Below, piece by piece: positions 1 through 11,442 of a stretch of 64,000 nucleotides of DNA. This DNA comes from Xylocopa sonorina (lineage: Eukaryota; Arthropoda; Insecta; Hymenoptera; Apidae). A model generated the notes under the pieces. The model ran no database searches, was not told the origin of the DNA, and was given only the letters and a program-made list of their open reading frames with translations. A program made the position numbers and the translations under genes. The stretch spans positions 682,001-746,000 of the forward strand of contig NW_027490093.1 in NCBI RefSeq assembly GCF_050948175.1, written 5' to 3'. The first letter of the stretch is position 1. Each line of letters starts with the position of its first letter.

Positions 1-521
1 CGATATCGCGATTTTAGAAGCATTAGAAATCTATTGCTTCGATACGTAGACATCTGGAAACGCTATTTCCTAGCAAGGAAGTGTCGCATTTACATCGTTT
101 TGAAGTGAATACGAGGAATACATGATACTTCGCAATGAATATAGTATCCTATCATGAAACATAGAAATTAGATGCCATATCGCGTTTTAAGAAGAATTAG
201 AACCCTATTGCTACGATACATAGACATCTGCAAACGCTATTTCCTAGCAAGGAAGTGGCGCATTATCATTCTTTTGAAGTGAATACGAGGTACACATAAC
301 ACTGCACAATGAATATTATATCTTTTCATGAAACATAGAAATGAGATGCGATATCGCGATTTAAGAAGCATTAGATCTCTATTGCTTCGATACGTAGACA
401 TCTGCAAACGCTATTTCCTAGGAAGGAAGTGTAGCATTTACATTCTCTTGAAGTGAATACGAGGTATACATGACACTTCGCGATGAATATTATATCTTAT
501 CATGAAACATAGAAATGAGAT

Positions 522-695
522 GCGATATCGCGATTTAAGATGCATTAGAACTCTATTGCTTCGGTACTTAGACATCTGCAAACGCTACTTCCTAGCAAGG
601 AAGTGTCGCATTTACATACTTTTGAAGTGAATACGAGGTATATATAACACTGCACAATGAATATTATATCTTATCACGAAACATAGAAATGAGAT
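522..695 (+). repeat. Reference 174-bp satellite monomer
   Basis: One representative monomer, counted from the GCGATATCGC palindrome to the base before the next one. It holds the 10-bp palindrome at 522-531 and the ACTTCCT-AGCA-AGGAAGT inverted repeat at 587-604. The conserved AATGAATATTATATC stretch lies near its end. Its length is exactly 3 x 58, so a reading frame runs in register through neighbouring monomers. In the most open plus frame a typical monomer has two stops (AAG-TGA and CAA-TGA), which point mutations remove in some copies. Confidence 0.93.
587..604. repeat. Inverted repeat in monomer, 7-bp arms
   Basis: ACTTCCT (587-593), loop AGCA (594-597), AGGAAGT (598-604) is a perfect 7-bp inverted repeat with a 4-base loop. 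It recurs in most monomers; where the left arm reads ATTTCCT the perfect arms shrink to five base pairs. The family A LTR insertion lies at the left edge of this dyad. It could form a small hairpin or be a dimer-type protein site; neither is shown by the sequence. Confidence 0.7.
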
Positions 696-732
696 GCGAT
701 ATCGCGCTTTGAGAAGCATTAGAACACTATTG

Positions 733-745
733 CTACGATACGTAG
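733..745. repeat. Inverted repeat CTACG-ATA-CGTAG in monomer
   Basis: A 5-bp inverted repeat with a 3-base spacer, present in monomers that read GCTACGATACGTAG. The other common variant reads GCTTCGATACGTAG, which breaks one pair. Both variants are interspersed throughout the array, so monomers differ in whether the dyad is complete. Confidence 0.65.
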
Positions 746-1019
746 ATATCTGGAAACGCTATTTCCTAGCAAGGAAGTGCCGCATTTACATTCTCTTGAA
801 GTGAATACGAGGTATACATGACACTTCGCAATGTATATTATATCTTCTCATGAAACATAGAAATGAGATGCGATATCGCGATTTAAGAGGCATTAGATCT
901 CTATTGCTTCGATACGTAGACATCTCCAAACGCTATTTCCTAGGAAGGAAGTGTCGCATTTACATTCTTTTGAAGCGAATACGAGGTATACAAAACACTG
1001 CACAATGAATATTATATCT

Positions 1020-1029
1020 TATCATGATA
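1020..1029. repeat. Palindrome TATCATGATA in a monomer subclass
   Basis: A perfect 10-bp palindrome, created where the usual TATCATGAAACATAG reads TATCATGATACATAG. The variant marks a monomer subclass that recurs with its higher-order block (for example near 2414, 3632 and 7219), making it a useful tracer of duplicated segments. Confidence 0.6.
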
Positions 1030-4000
1030 CATAGAAATGAGAAGCGATATCGCGATTTAAGCAGCATTAGAACTCTATTGCTTCGATACGTAGACATCTG
1101 CCAACGCTATTTCCTAGCAAGGAAGTGTCGGATTTACATTCATTCGAAGTGGAGACGAGGAATACATTACACTTCGAAATGAATATTATATCTTATCACG
1201 AAACATAGAAATGAAATGCGATATCGCGATTTAAGGTGCATTAGAACTCTATTGCTTCGATACGTACACATCTGGAAACGCTATTTCCTAGCAAGGAAGT
1301 GTCGCGCTTACATTCATTCGAAGTGTAGACAAGGAATTCATTACACTTCGTAATGAATATTATATCTTATCATGAAACATAGAAATGAGATGTGATATCG
1401 CGATTTAAGATGCATTAGATCTCTATTGCTTCGGTACGTAGACATCTGCAAACGCTACTTCCTAGCAAGGAAGTGTCGCATTTACATTCTTTTGAAGTGA
1501 ATACGAGGTATATATAACACTGCACAATGAATATTATATCTTATCACGAAACATAGAAATTAGATGTGATACCGCGATATAAGAAGCATTAGAACTCCAT
1601 TGCTATGATATGTTGACATCTGCAAACGCTACTTGCTAGCAAGGAAGTGTCGCATTTACACTCTTTTGAAAGTAATGCGAGGTATACTTGACACTTCGCA
1701 ATCAATATTATATCTTATCATGAAACATAGAAATGAGATGCGATATCGCGTTCTAAGAAGCCTTAGAACTCTATTGCTACGATACGTAGACATCAGCAAA
1801 CGCTATTTCCTACAAAGGAAGTGTCGCATTTACATTCTTTTGAAGCGATTACGAGATATACATAACACTGCACAATGAATATTATATCTTATCATGAAAC
1901 ATAGAAATGAGAAGCGATATCGCGATTTAAGCAGCATTAGAACTCTATTGCTTCGATACGTAGACATCTGCCAACGCTATTTCCTAGCAAGGAAGTGTCG
2001 GATTTACATTCATTCGAAGTGGAGACGAGGAATACATTACACTTCGAAATGAATATTATATCTTATCACGAAACATAGAAATGAAATGCGATATCGCGAT
2101 TTAAGGTGCATTTGAACTCTATTGCTTCGATACGTACACATCTGGAAACGCTATTTCCTAGCAAGGAAGTGTCGCGCTTACATTCATTCGAAGTGTAGAC
2201 ATGGAATACATTACACTTCGTAATGAATATTATATCTTATCATGAAACATAGAAATGAGATGCGATATCGCGATTTAAGATGCATTAGAACTCTATTGCT
2301 TCGGTACGTAGACATCTGCAAACGCTACTTCCTAGCAAGGAAGTGTCGCATTTACATTCTTTTGAAGCGAATACCAGGTATACAAAACACTGCACAATGA
2401 CTATTATATCTTATCATGATACATAGAAATGAGATGCGATATCGCGATTTAAGCAGCATTAGAACTCTATTGCTTCGATACGTACACATCTGGAAACGCT
2501 ATTTCCTAGGAAGGAAGTGTCGCGTTTACATTCATTCGAAGTGTAGACAAGGAATTCATTACACTTCGTAATGAATATTATATCTTATCATGAAACATAG
2601 AAATGAGATGCGATATCGCGATTTAAGATGCATTAGAACTCTATTGCTTCGGTACATAGACATCTGCAAACGCTATTTCCTAGCAAGGAAGTGGCGCATT
2701 ATCATTCTTTTGAAGTGAATACGAGGTACACATAACACTGCACAATGAATATTATATCTTTTCATGAAACCTAGAAATGAGATGCGATATCGCGATTTAA
2801 GAACCATTACATCTCTATTGCTTCGATACGTAGACATCTGCAAACGCTATTTCCTAGGAAGGAAGTGTAGCATTTACATTCTCTTGAAGTGAATACGAGA
2901 TATACATAACACTGCACAATGAATATTACATCTTATCATGAAACATAGAAATGAGATGCGATATCGCGATTTGAGATGGATTTGAAATCTATTGCTTCGA
3001 TACGTAGACATCTGCAGACGCTATTTCCTAGCAAGGAAGTGTAGCATTTACATTCTCTTGAAGTGAATACGAGGTATACATGACACTTCGCAATGAATAT
3101 TATATCTTATCATGAAACATAGAAATGAGATGCGATATCGCGATTTAAGAGGCACTAGATCTCTATTGCTTCGATACGTAGACATCTCCAAACGCTATTT
3201 GCTAGCAAGGAAGTGTCGCATTTACATCGTTTTGAAGTGAATACGAGGAATACATGATACTTCGCAATGAATGTAGTATCTTATCATGAAACATAGAAAT
3301 GAGATGCCATATCGCGTTTTAAGAAGAATTAGAACCCTATTGCTACGATACATAGACATCTGCAAACGCTATTTCCTAGCAAGGAAGTGGCGCATTATCA
3401 TTCTTTTGAAGTGAATACAAGGTACACATAACACTGCACAATGAATATTATATCTTATCATGAAACATAGAAATGAGATGCGATATCGCTATTTAAGAAG
3501 CATTAGGGCTCCAATGCTACGATACGTAGACATCTTTAAGCGCTATTTCCTAGCAAGGAAGTGTCACATTTACATTCTTTTGAAGCGAATACCAGGTATA
3601 CAAAACACTGCACAATGACTATTATATCTTCTCATGATACATAGAAATGAGATGCGATATCGCGATTTAAGCAGCATTAGAACTCTATTGCTTCGATACG
3701 TACACATCTGGAAACGCTATTTCCTAGCAAGGAAGTGTCGCGTTTACATTCATTCGAAGTGTAGACAAGGAATTCATTACACTTCGTAATGAATATTATA
3801 TCTTATCATGAAACATAGAAATGAGATGCGATATCGCGATTTAAGAAGCATTAGATCTCTATTGCTTCGATACGTAGACATCTCCAAACGCTATTTTCTA
3901 GGAAGGAAGTGTCGCATTTACATTCTTTTGAAGTGAATACGAGGTATACATGACACTTGGCAATTAATATTGTATCTTATCATGAAACATACAAATGAGA

Positions 4001-4176
4001 TTCGATATCGCGTTTTAAGAAGAATTAGAACTCTATTTCTACGATACGTAGACATCTGCAGACGCTATTTCCTAGCAACGAAGTGTCGCATTTACATTCT
4101 TTTGAAGTGTAGACGAGATATACATAACACTGCACAATAGATATTATATCTTATCATGAAATATAGAAATGGGATG

Positions 4177-5036
4177 CGATATCGCGATTTTAGAAGCATT
4201 AGAAATCTATTGCTTCGATACGTAGACATCTGGAAACGCTATTTCCTAGCAAGGAAGTGTCGCATTTACATCGTTTTGAAGTGAATACGAGGAATACATG
4301 ATACTTCGCAATGAATATAGTATCCTATCATGAAACATAGAAATTAGATGCCATATCGCGTTTTAAGAAGAATTAGAACCCTATTGCTACGATACATAGA
4401 CATCTGCAAACGCTATTTCCTAGCAAGGAAGTGGCGCATTATCATTCTTTTGAAGTGAATACGAGGTACACATAACACTGCACAATGAATATTATATCTT
4501 TTCATGAAACATAGAAATGAGATGCGATATCGCGATTTAAGAAGCATTAGATCTCTATTGCTTCGATACGTAGACATCTGCAAACGCTATTTCCTAGGAA
4601 GGAAGTGTAGCATTTACATTCTCTTGAAGTGAATACGAGGTATACATGACACTTCGCGATGAATATTATATCTTATCATGAAACATAGAAATGAGATGCG
4701 ATATCGCGATTTAAGATGCATTAGAACTCTATTGCTTCGGTACTTAGACATCTGCAAACGCTACTTCCTAGCAAGGAAGTGTCGCATTTACATACTTTTG
4801 AAGTGAATACGAGGTATATATAACACTGCACAATGAATATTATATCTTATCACGAAACATAGAAATGAGATGCGATATCGCGCTTTGAGAAGCATTAGAA
4901 CACTATTGCTACGATACGTAGATATCTGGAAACGCTATTTCCTAGCAAGGAAGTGCCGCATTTACATTCTCTTGAAGTGAATACGAGGTATACATGACAC
5001 TTCGCAATGTATATTATATCTTCTCATGAAACATAG
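4177..5036 (+). repeat. Higher-order repeat copy, identical to 1-860
   Basis: Second copy of the 860-bp block at the window start, 24 monomers downstream. It runs to about 250 bp before the first family A LTR, after which the sequence follows a different monomer order. The same monomers recur a third time at about 18.65-19.35 kb. Confidence 0.85.
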
Positions 5037-5376
5037 TAATGAGTTGCGATATCTTGTTTTAAGAAGCATTAGAACACTATTATTTCGATACGTAGACATC
5101 AGGAAACGCTGGTTCCTAGCAAGGAAGTGAGGCATTTACATTCGTTTGAAGTGAATACGAGGTATACATGACACTTCGCAATGAATATTATATCTTATCA
5201 CGAGACATAGAAATGAGATGCGATATCGCGTTTTGAGAAGCATTAGAACTTTACTGCTTCGATACGTAGATATCTGCAAACGCTACTGTGACATCAGGCG
5301 TGCCGCCTGCCACCCTCTCAACGCACCACAGCAACCACCCTCACGCGCCTGCACCACCTGCAACACCCAGGCGTAA

Positions 5377-5677
5377 CTCGCCGACTCTCTCACTCCAGGG
5401 GACATACCCTCCGTCTCACTCGCACCCGCAGAGGTGCTCGCCGTCTCTCTCACTCCAAGGGACCTACCCTCCGTCTAACTCGCACCCGCAGATGTGTTCG
5501 CCTTCTCCCTCGCTCCAAGGGCAACACATTCTGTCTCACTCGCACCGAGGACCTCGTGCGTCATCTCGCTCGCACCAAGGACCATGTGCGCTGTCTCGCT
5601 CCCACTCAAGGTGCCATCCACCGTCTCACTCTTACCTGCAGGGAAACTCGCCCTCTCGCTCACTCCAGGGACGTACC
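5377..5677 (+). repeat. 30-bp minisatellite inside LTR A, copy 1
   Basis: About ten imperfect 30-bp units, each with a CTCACTC- or CTCGCTC-like core; adjacent pairs form a 60-bp superunit in the first part. Because 30 is a multiple of three, all frames stay in register and give three overlapping ORFs with 10-residue periods (131 and 77 codons plus, 62 codons minus). These are explained by the repeat and are not called as genes. In an LTR this position corresponds to the upstream (U3) portion, where such repeats can carry enhancer sites. Confidence 0.8.
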
Positions 5678-5914
5678 AGGTGAATCAACCTCTACGAGAT
5701 TCTAATTTCCTACTTGTATCTCTATAATCATAAGAGCGCTAATTAAATAAGCCGCGACGCGCGAGATCGCGACCGCCTCAGCGGCACGCGCCGCTAACCC
5801 CACCACGCAACGCCGAGACCCCACTCGGGCGTCCACATACTCGCACCTACGTTCGCACGCGACCGAAGCGTTCCGAGAGTCGAGGAGGTCGCAGACGCAT
5901 CTTGGGAGACACTG

Positions 5915-5939
5915 TCAGTCAGTACCGTCAGTACGGTAC
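5915..5939 (+). promoter_or_regulatory. Initiator-like TCAGT cluster in LTR A, copy 1
   Basis: TCAGTCAGT (5915-5923) and a further TCAGT (5928-5932) match the arthropod initiator consensus TCAGTY. They overlap the inverted repeat GTACCG-TCAGTA-CGGTAC (5922-5939). No convincing TATA box lies 25-35 bp upstream, so a TATA-less initiator promoter at a U3/R boundary is the best reading. This rests on motif match only. Confidence 0.45.
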
Positions 5940-6444
5940 AGTTCTATCTCGCCTTCGGGCACTTCCAATTCCAAGTCTCTTCCAAGTCGCGCCTTAGGGC
6001 CGTCGCACAGCCTCGATGAGGTTCCTAGTTCAAAGTCCTTGTTCTAATTCCTAATTCATAGTTAACCTAGTCTTAATACTTAGAAATAATTGTTCTTGTA
6101 CTCTTTGATTTAGAATATACTTTATTATTTTTCTACCACATCAAGTTCTAGTTCATTCCAACTCCATTTCTAAATTCAATTATATTTTAATACAAATTTT
6201 TCCAAGTTCGTAACAACTTGAGTGTCTATAAACGAACTCTTAGTGCCGGGAGGAAGAATTTAATCCATTATCTCGTGCGGAATACGTTGGTGAAACGCCA
6301 GAATTCTTCGTTCATCGACGGACGGCGACATTCACCGCAGTTCCACCGTCACAAAGCCGATTTCAGCCAGCCGTACGCCGACTCCTCCCCCGAAAACGAC
6401 ACTCGACGATCGCCACATCTGAAAGCAGAAGAGGGAAATCAGCG

Positions 6445-6454
6445 AAAGGTAAGT
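6445..6454 (+). other. Splice-donor-like site in LTR A, copy 1
   Basis: AAAG|GTAAGT is a near-perfect 5' splice site, with GT at 6449-6450, 169 bp before the LTR end. The same CGAAAGGTAAGT string stands at a similar place, on the minus strand, in the otherwise diverged family B LTR. This conservation argues for function in a spliced element transcript. A plus-strand open frame crosses the site without an ATG start and is not called. Confidence 0.5.
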
Positions 6455-6618
6455 AAAATCCCTCCTTACACGCGTTCGCGATTGTTTACGGTGCCCGCGT
6501 CTTGCCAGAATCGACGAACCCGGTCATACGCGTTTTATACCGGACCGAATTTTCGACTAAAAAGCTTGTGTCATACAGCCTCTTGGGATACGAATAATTT
6601 GTTCGCCAGGACGTGACA

Positions 6619-9600
6619 CTACTTCCTAGCACGGAAGTGTCGCATTTACATTCATTTGATGTGTATGCGAGGTATACATGCCACTTCGCAATGAATATTA
6701 TATCTTACCATGAAACATAGAAATGAGATGGGATATCGCGATTTAAGAAGCATTAGAACTCTACTGCATCGATACGTAGACATCTGCAAACGCAACGTCC
6801 TAGCAAGGAAGTGTCGCATTTACATTCTTTTGAAGTGAGTACGAGACACTTCGCAATGAAAATTATATCTTATCATGAAACATAGAAAGGAGATGCGATA
6901 TCTCGATTTAAGAAGCATTGCAACGCTATTGCTTCGATACCTTGACATCTGCAAACGCTATTTCCTAGCAAGGAAGTGGCGCATTATCATTCTTTTGAAG
7001 TGAATACGAGGTACACATAACACTGTACAATGAATATTATATCTTTTCATGAAACATAGAAATGAGATGCGATATCGCGATTTAAGAAGCATTAGATCTC
7101 TATTGCTTCGATACGTAGACATCTCCAAACGCTATTTCCTAGGAAGGAAGTGTCGCATTTACATTCTTTTGAAGCGAATACGAGGTATACAAAACACTGC
7201 ACAATGAATATTATATCTTATCATGATACATAGAAATGAGAAGCGATATCGCGATTTAAGCAGCATTAGAACTCTATTGCTTCGATACGTAGACATCTGC
7301 CAACGCTATTTCCTAGCAAGGAAGTGTCGGATTTACATTCATTCGAAGTGGAGACGAGGAATACATTACACTTCGAAATGAATATTATATCTTATCGCGA
7401 AACATAGAAATGAAATGCGATATCGCGATTTAAGGTGCATTAGAACTCTATTGCTTCGATACGTACACATCTGGAAACGCTATTTCCTAGCAAGGAAGTG
7501 TCGCGCTTACATTCATTCGAAGTGTAGACAAGGAATTCATTACACTTCGTAATGAATATTATATCTTATCATGAAACATAGAAATGAGATGTGATATCGC
7601 GATTTAAGATGCATTAGATCTCTATTGCTTCGGTACGTAGACATCTGCAAACGCTACTTCCTAGCAAGGAAGTGTCGCATTTACATTCTTTTGAAGTGAA
7701 TACGAGGTATATATAACACTGCACAATGAATATTATATCTTATCACGAAACATAGAAATTAGATGTGATACCGCGATATAAGAAGCATTAGAACTCCATT
7801 GCTACGATATGTTGACATCTGCAAACGCTACTTGCTAGCAAGGAAGTGTCGCATTTACACTATTTTGAAAGTAATGCGAGGTATACTTGACACTTCGCAA
7901 TCAATATTATATCTTATCATGAAACATAGAAATGAGATGCGATATCGCGTTCTAAGAAGCCTTAGAACTCTATTGCTACGATACGTAGACATCAGCAAAC
8001 GCTATTTCCTACAAAGGAAGTGTCGCATTTACATTCTTTTGAAGCGATTACGAGATATACATAACACTGCACAATGAATATTATATCTTATCATGAAACA
8101 TAGAAATGAGAAGCGATATCGCGATTTAAGCAGCATTAGAACTCTATTGCTTCGATACGTAGACATCTGCCAACGCTATTTCCTAGCAAGGAAGTGTCGG
8201 ATTTACATTCATTCGAAGTGGAGACGAGGAATACATTACACTTCGAAATGAATATTATATCTTATCACGAAACATAGAAATGAAATGCGATATCGCGATT
8301 TAAGGTGCATTTGAACTCTATTGCTTCGATACGTACACATCTGGAAACGCTATTTCCTAGCAAGGAAGTGTCGCGCTTACATTCATTCGAAGTGTAGACA
8401 TGGAATACATTACACTTCGTAATGAATATTATATCTTATCATGAAACATAGAAATGAGATGCGATATCGCGATTTAAGATGCATTAGAACTCTATTGCTT
8501 CGGTACGTAGACATCTGCAAACGCTACTTCCTAGCAAGGAAGTGTCGCATTTACATTCTTTTGAAGCGAATACCAGGTATACAAAACACTGCACAATGAC
8601 TATTATATCTTATCATGATACATAGAAATGAGATGCGATATCGCGATTTAAGCAGCATTAGAACTCTATTGCTTCGATACGTACACATCTGGAAACGCTA
8701 TTTCCTAGGAAGGAAGTGTCGCGTTTACATTCATTCGAAGTGTAGACAAGGAATTCATTACACTTCGTAATGAATATTATATCTTATCATGAAACATAGA
8801 AATGAGATGCGATATCGCGATTTAAGATGCATTAGAACTCTATTGCTTCGGTACATAGACATCTGCAAACGCTATTTCCTAGCAAGGAAGTGGCGCATTA
8901 TCATTCTTTTGAAGTGAATACGAGGTACACATAACACTGCACAATGAATATTATATCTTTTCATGAAACCTAGAAATGAGATGCGATATCGCGATTTAAG
9001 AACCATTAGATCTCTATTGCTTCGATACGTAGACATCTGCAAACGCTATTTCCTAGGAAGGAAGTGTAGCATTTACATTCTCTTGAAGTGAATACGAGAT
9101 ATACATAACACTGCACAATGAATATTACATCTTATCATGAAACATAGAAATGAGATGCGATATCGCGATTTGAGATGGATTTGAAATCTATTGCTTCGAT
9201 ACGTAGACATCTGCAAACGCTATTTCCTAGCAAGGAAGTGGCGCATTATCATTCTTTTGAAGTGAATACAAGGTACACATAACACTGCACAATGAATATT
9301 ATATCTTATCATGAAACATGGAAATGAGATGCGATATCGCTATTTAAGAAGCATTAGGGCTCCAATGCTACGATACGTAGACATCTTTAAGCGCTATTTC
9401 CTAGCAAGGAAGTGTCACATTTACATTCTTTTGAAGCGAATACCAGGTATACAAAACACTGCACAATGACTATTATATCTTCTCATGATACATAGAAATG
9501 AGATGCGATATCGCGATTTAAGCAGCATTAGAACTCTATTGCTTCGATACGTACACATCTGGAAACGCTATTTCCTAGCAAGGAAGTGTCGCGTTTACAT

Positions 9601-10789
9601 TCATTCGAAGTGTAGACAAGGAATTCATTACACTTCGTAATGAATATTATATCTTATCATGAAACATAGAAATGAGATGCGATATCGCGATTTAAGAAGC
9701 ATTAGATCTCTATTGCTTCGATACGTAGACATCTCCAAACGCTATTTTCTAGGAAGGAAGTGTCGCATTTACATTCTTTTGAAGTGAATACGAGGTATAC
9801 ATGACACTTGGCAATTAATATTGTATCTTATCATGAAACATACAAATGAGATTCGATATCGCGTTTTAAGAAGAATTAGAACTCTATTTCTACGATACGT
9901 AGACATCTGCAGACGCTATTTCCTAGCAACGAAGTGTCGCATTTACATTCTTTTGAAGTGTAGACGAGATATACATAACACTGCACAATAGATATTATAT
10001 CTTATCATGAAATATAGAAATGGGATGCGATATCGCGATTTTAGAAGCATTAGAAATCTATTGCTTCGATACGTAGACATCTGGAAACGCTATTTCCTAG
10101 CAAGGAAGTGTCGCATTTACATTCTCTTGAAGTGAATACGAGGTATACATGACACTTCGCGATGAATATTATATCTTATCATGAAACATAGAAATGAGAT
10201 GCGATATCGCGATTTAAGATGCATTAGAACTCTATTGCTTCGGTACTTAGACATCTGCAAACGCTACTTCCTAGCAAGGAAGTGTCGCATTTACATACTT
10301 TTGAAGTGAATACGAGGTATATATAACACTGCACAATGAATATTATATCTTATCACGAAACATAGAAATGAGATGCGATATCGCGCTTTGAGAAGCATTA
10401 GAACACTATTGCTACGATACGTAGATATCTGGAAACGCTATTTCCTAGCAAGGAAGTGCCGCATTTACATTCTCTTGAAGTGAATACGAGGTATACATGA
10501 CACTTCGCAATGTATATTATATCTTCTCATGAAACATAGTAATGAGTTGCGATATCTTGTTTTAAGAAGCATTAGAACACTATTATTTCGATACGTAGAC
10601 ATCAGGAAACGCTGGTTCCTAGCAAGGAAGTGAGGCATTTACATTCGTTTGAAGTGAATACGAGGTATACATGACACTTCGCAATGAATATTATATCTTA
10701 TCACGAGACATAGAAATGAGATGCGATATCGCGTTTTGAGAAGCATTAGAACTTTACTGCTTCGATACGTAGATATCTGCAAACGCTAC
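6619..10789 (+). repeat. 174-bp satellite array, block 2 (young)
   Basis: About 24 monomers in the same orientation as block 1. From 7090 the order repeats that of 891-5286, less two 348-bp (two-monomer) deletions. The piece 6961-7123 instead resembles 241-403, so the block is joined from two registers, as unequal exchange would produce. The monomer after the LTR is short: about 9-10 bp is missing near 6843 (GAGTACGAGACACTTCGC), a mark shared by all three LTR A copies. Confidence 0.93.
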
Positions 10790-10879
10790 TGTGACATCAG
10801 GCGTGCCGCCTGCCACCCTCTCAACGCACCACAGCAACCACCCTCACGCGCCTGCACCACCTGCAACACCCAGGCGTAA

Positions 10880-11180
10880 CTCGCCGACTCTCTCACTCCA
10901 GGGGACATACCCTCCGTCTCACTCGCACCCGCAGAGGTGCTCGCCGTCTCTCTCACTCCAAGGGACCTACCCTCCGTCTAACTCGCACCCGCAGATGTGT
11001 TCGCCTTCTCCCTCGCTCCAAGGGCAACACATTCTGTCTCACTCGCACCGAGGACCTCGTGCGTCATCTCGCTCGCACCAAGGACCATGTGCGCTGTCTC
11101 GCTCCCACTCAAGGTGCCATCCACCGTCTCACTCTTACCTGCAGGGAAACTCGCCCTCTCGCTCACTCCAGGGACGTACC
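10880..11180 (+). repeat. 30-bp minisatellite inside LTR A, copy 2
   Basis: The same ten imperfect 30-bp units as in copy 1, with the same spurious in-register ORFs on both strands. The unit count is unchanged, which for a minisatellite points to very recent duplication. Confidence 0.78.
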
Positions 11181-11417
11181 AGGTGAATCAACCTCTACGA
11201 GATTCTAATTTCCTACTTGTATCTCTATAATCATAAGAGCGCTAATTAAATAAGCCGCGACGCGCGAGATCGCGACCGCCTCAGCGGCACGCGCCGCTAA
11301 CCCCACCACGCAACGCCGAGACCCCACTCGGGCGTCCACATACTCGCACCTACGTTCGCACGCGACCGAAGCGTTCCGAGAGTCGAGGAGGTCGCAGACG
11401 CATCTTGGGAGACACTG

Positions 11418-11442
11418 TCAGTCAGTACCGTCAGTACGGTAC
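11418..11442 (+). promoter_or_regulatory. Initiator-like TCAGT cluster in LTR A, copy 2
   Basis: Same TCAGTCAGT plus TCAGT cluster and GTACCG/CGGTAC inverted repeat as in copy 1. Motif evidence only. Confidence 0.42.

Larger units (their letters stand above)
1..860 (+). repeat. Higher-order repeat copy, identical to 4177-5036
   Basis: By eye the sequence from position 1 matches that from 4177 without a mismatch until 861 (A) versus 5037 (T). The displacement is 4,176 bp, exactly 24 x 174. Neighbouring monomers are far less alike, so this is a true higher-order repeat with a 24-monomer step. Confidence 0.85.
1..5286 (+). repeat. 174-bp satellite array, block 1 (young)
   Basis: Head-to-tail 174-bp monomers, about 30 copies, all in the same orientation. 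The period was measured from successive GCGATATCGC sites at 348, 522 and 696. Each monomer has a conserved half (GATACGTAGACATCTGC, then TTTCCTAGCAAGGAAGTG, then CATTTACATTC) and a second conserved stretch (AATGAATATTATATCTTATC through the ATGCGATATCGCG palindrome). Between them lies a variable window in which the core reads TTCGC, TGCAC or TCCAC. Many monomers recur almost unchanged at distance, so the block is homogenised in multi-monomer units rather than monomer by monomer. It ends at the target duplication of the first family A LTR. A centromeric or pericentromeric role is inferred from layout only. Confidence 0.95.
5287..6618 (+). mobile_element. Solo LTR, family A, copy 1 (Ty3/gypsy-like)
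   Basis: A 1,332-bp insertion that begins TGTGACATC and ends GGACGTGACA, so it has the TG...CA ends of an LTR. It is flanked by the direct repeat CTAC (5283-5286 and 6619-6622), and the satellite resumes in phase on the right (CTACTTCCTAGC). A 4-bp target duplication is typical of Ty3/gypsy-type integrases; class is inferred from that alone. No primer-binding site, gag-pol or second LTR follows, so it is a solo LTR, normally produced by LTR-LTR recombination. Plus orientation is inferred from the initiator-like cluster and splice-donor-like motif. Internal order: 30-bp minisatellite, GC-rich stretch, TCAGT cluster, AT-rich stretch, donor motif. Confidence 0.88.
891..6960 (+). repeat. Large duplicated block, copy 1 (carries LTR A)
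   Basis: Corresponds to 7090-12463. The displacement is 6,199 bp at the left, falls to 5,851 near 3.36 kb and to 5,503 near 4.6 kb. Each step is 348 bp, exactly two monomers, absent from the second copy. Homology stops at 6960/12463, inside a GCTATTTCC/GCTACTTCC motif. The block contains the first family A LTR with its target duplication. Confidence 0.8.

Noticed and set aside
5288..5727. Three overlapping ORFs (131 and 77 codons plus, 62 codons minus) in LTR A
   Set aside because: They are read through a 30-bp tandem repeat in three frames at once and start at non-ATG codons; the repeat alone explains their openness.
6218..6616. 132-codon plus-strand ORF in the 3' part of LTR A
   Set aside because: It begins at TTG, runs across a splice-donor-like site and stops at the LTR end; no recognisable domain and no counterpart in LTR B.
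6619..6640. Primer-binding site or internal retrotransposon sequence next to an LTR
   Set aside because: At A and C the target duplication and in-phase satellite follow immediately; at B satellite follows immediately. All are LTR-only.
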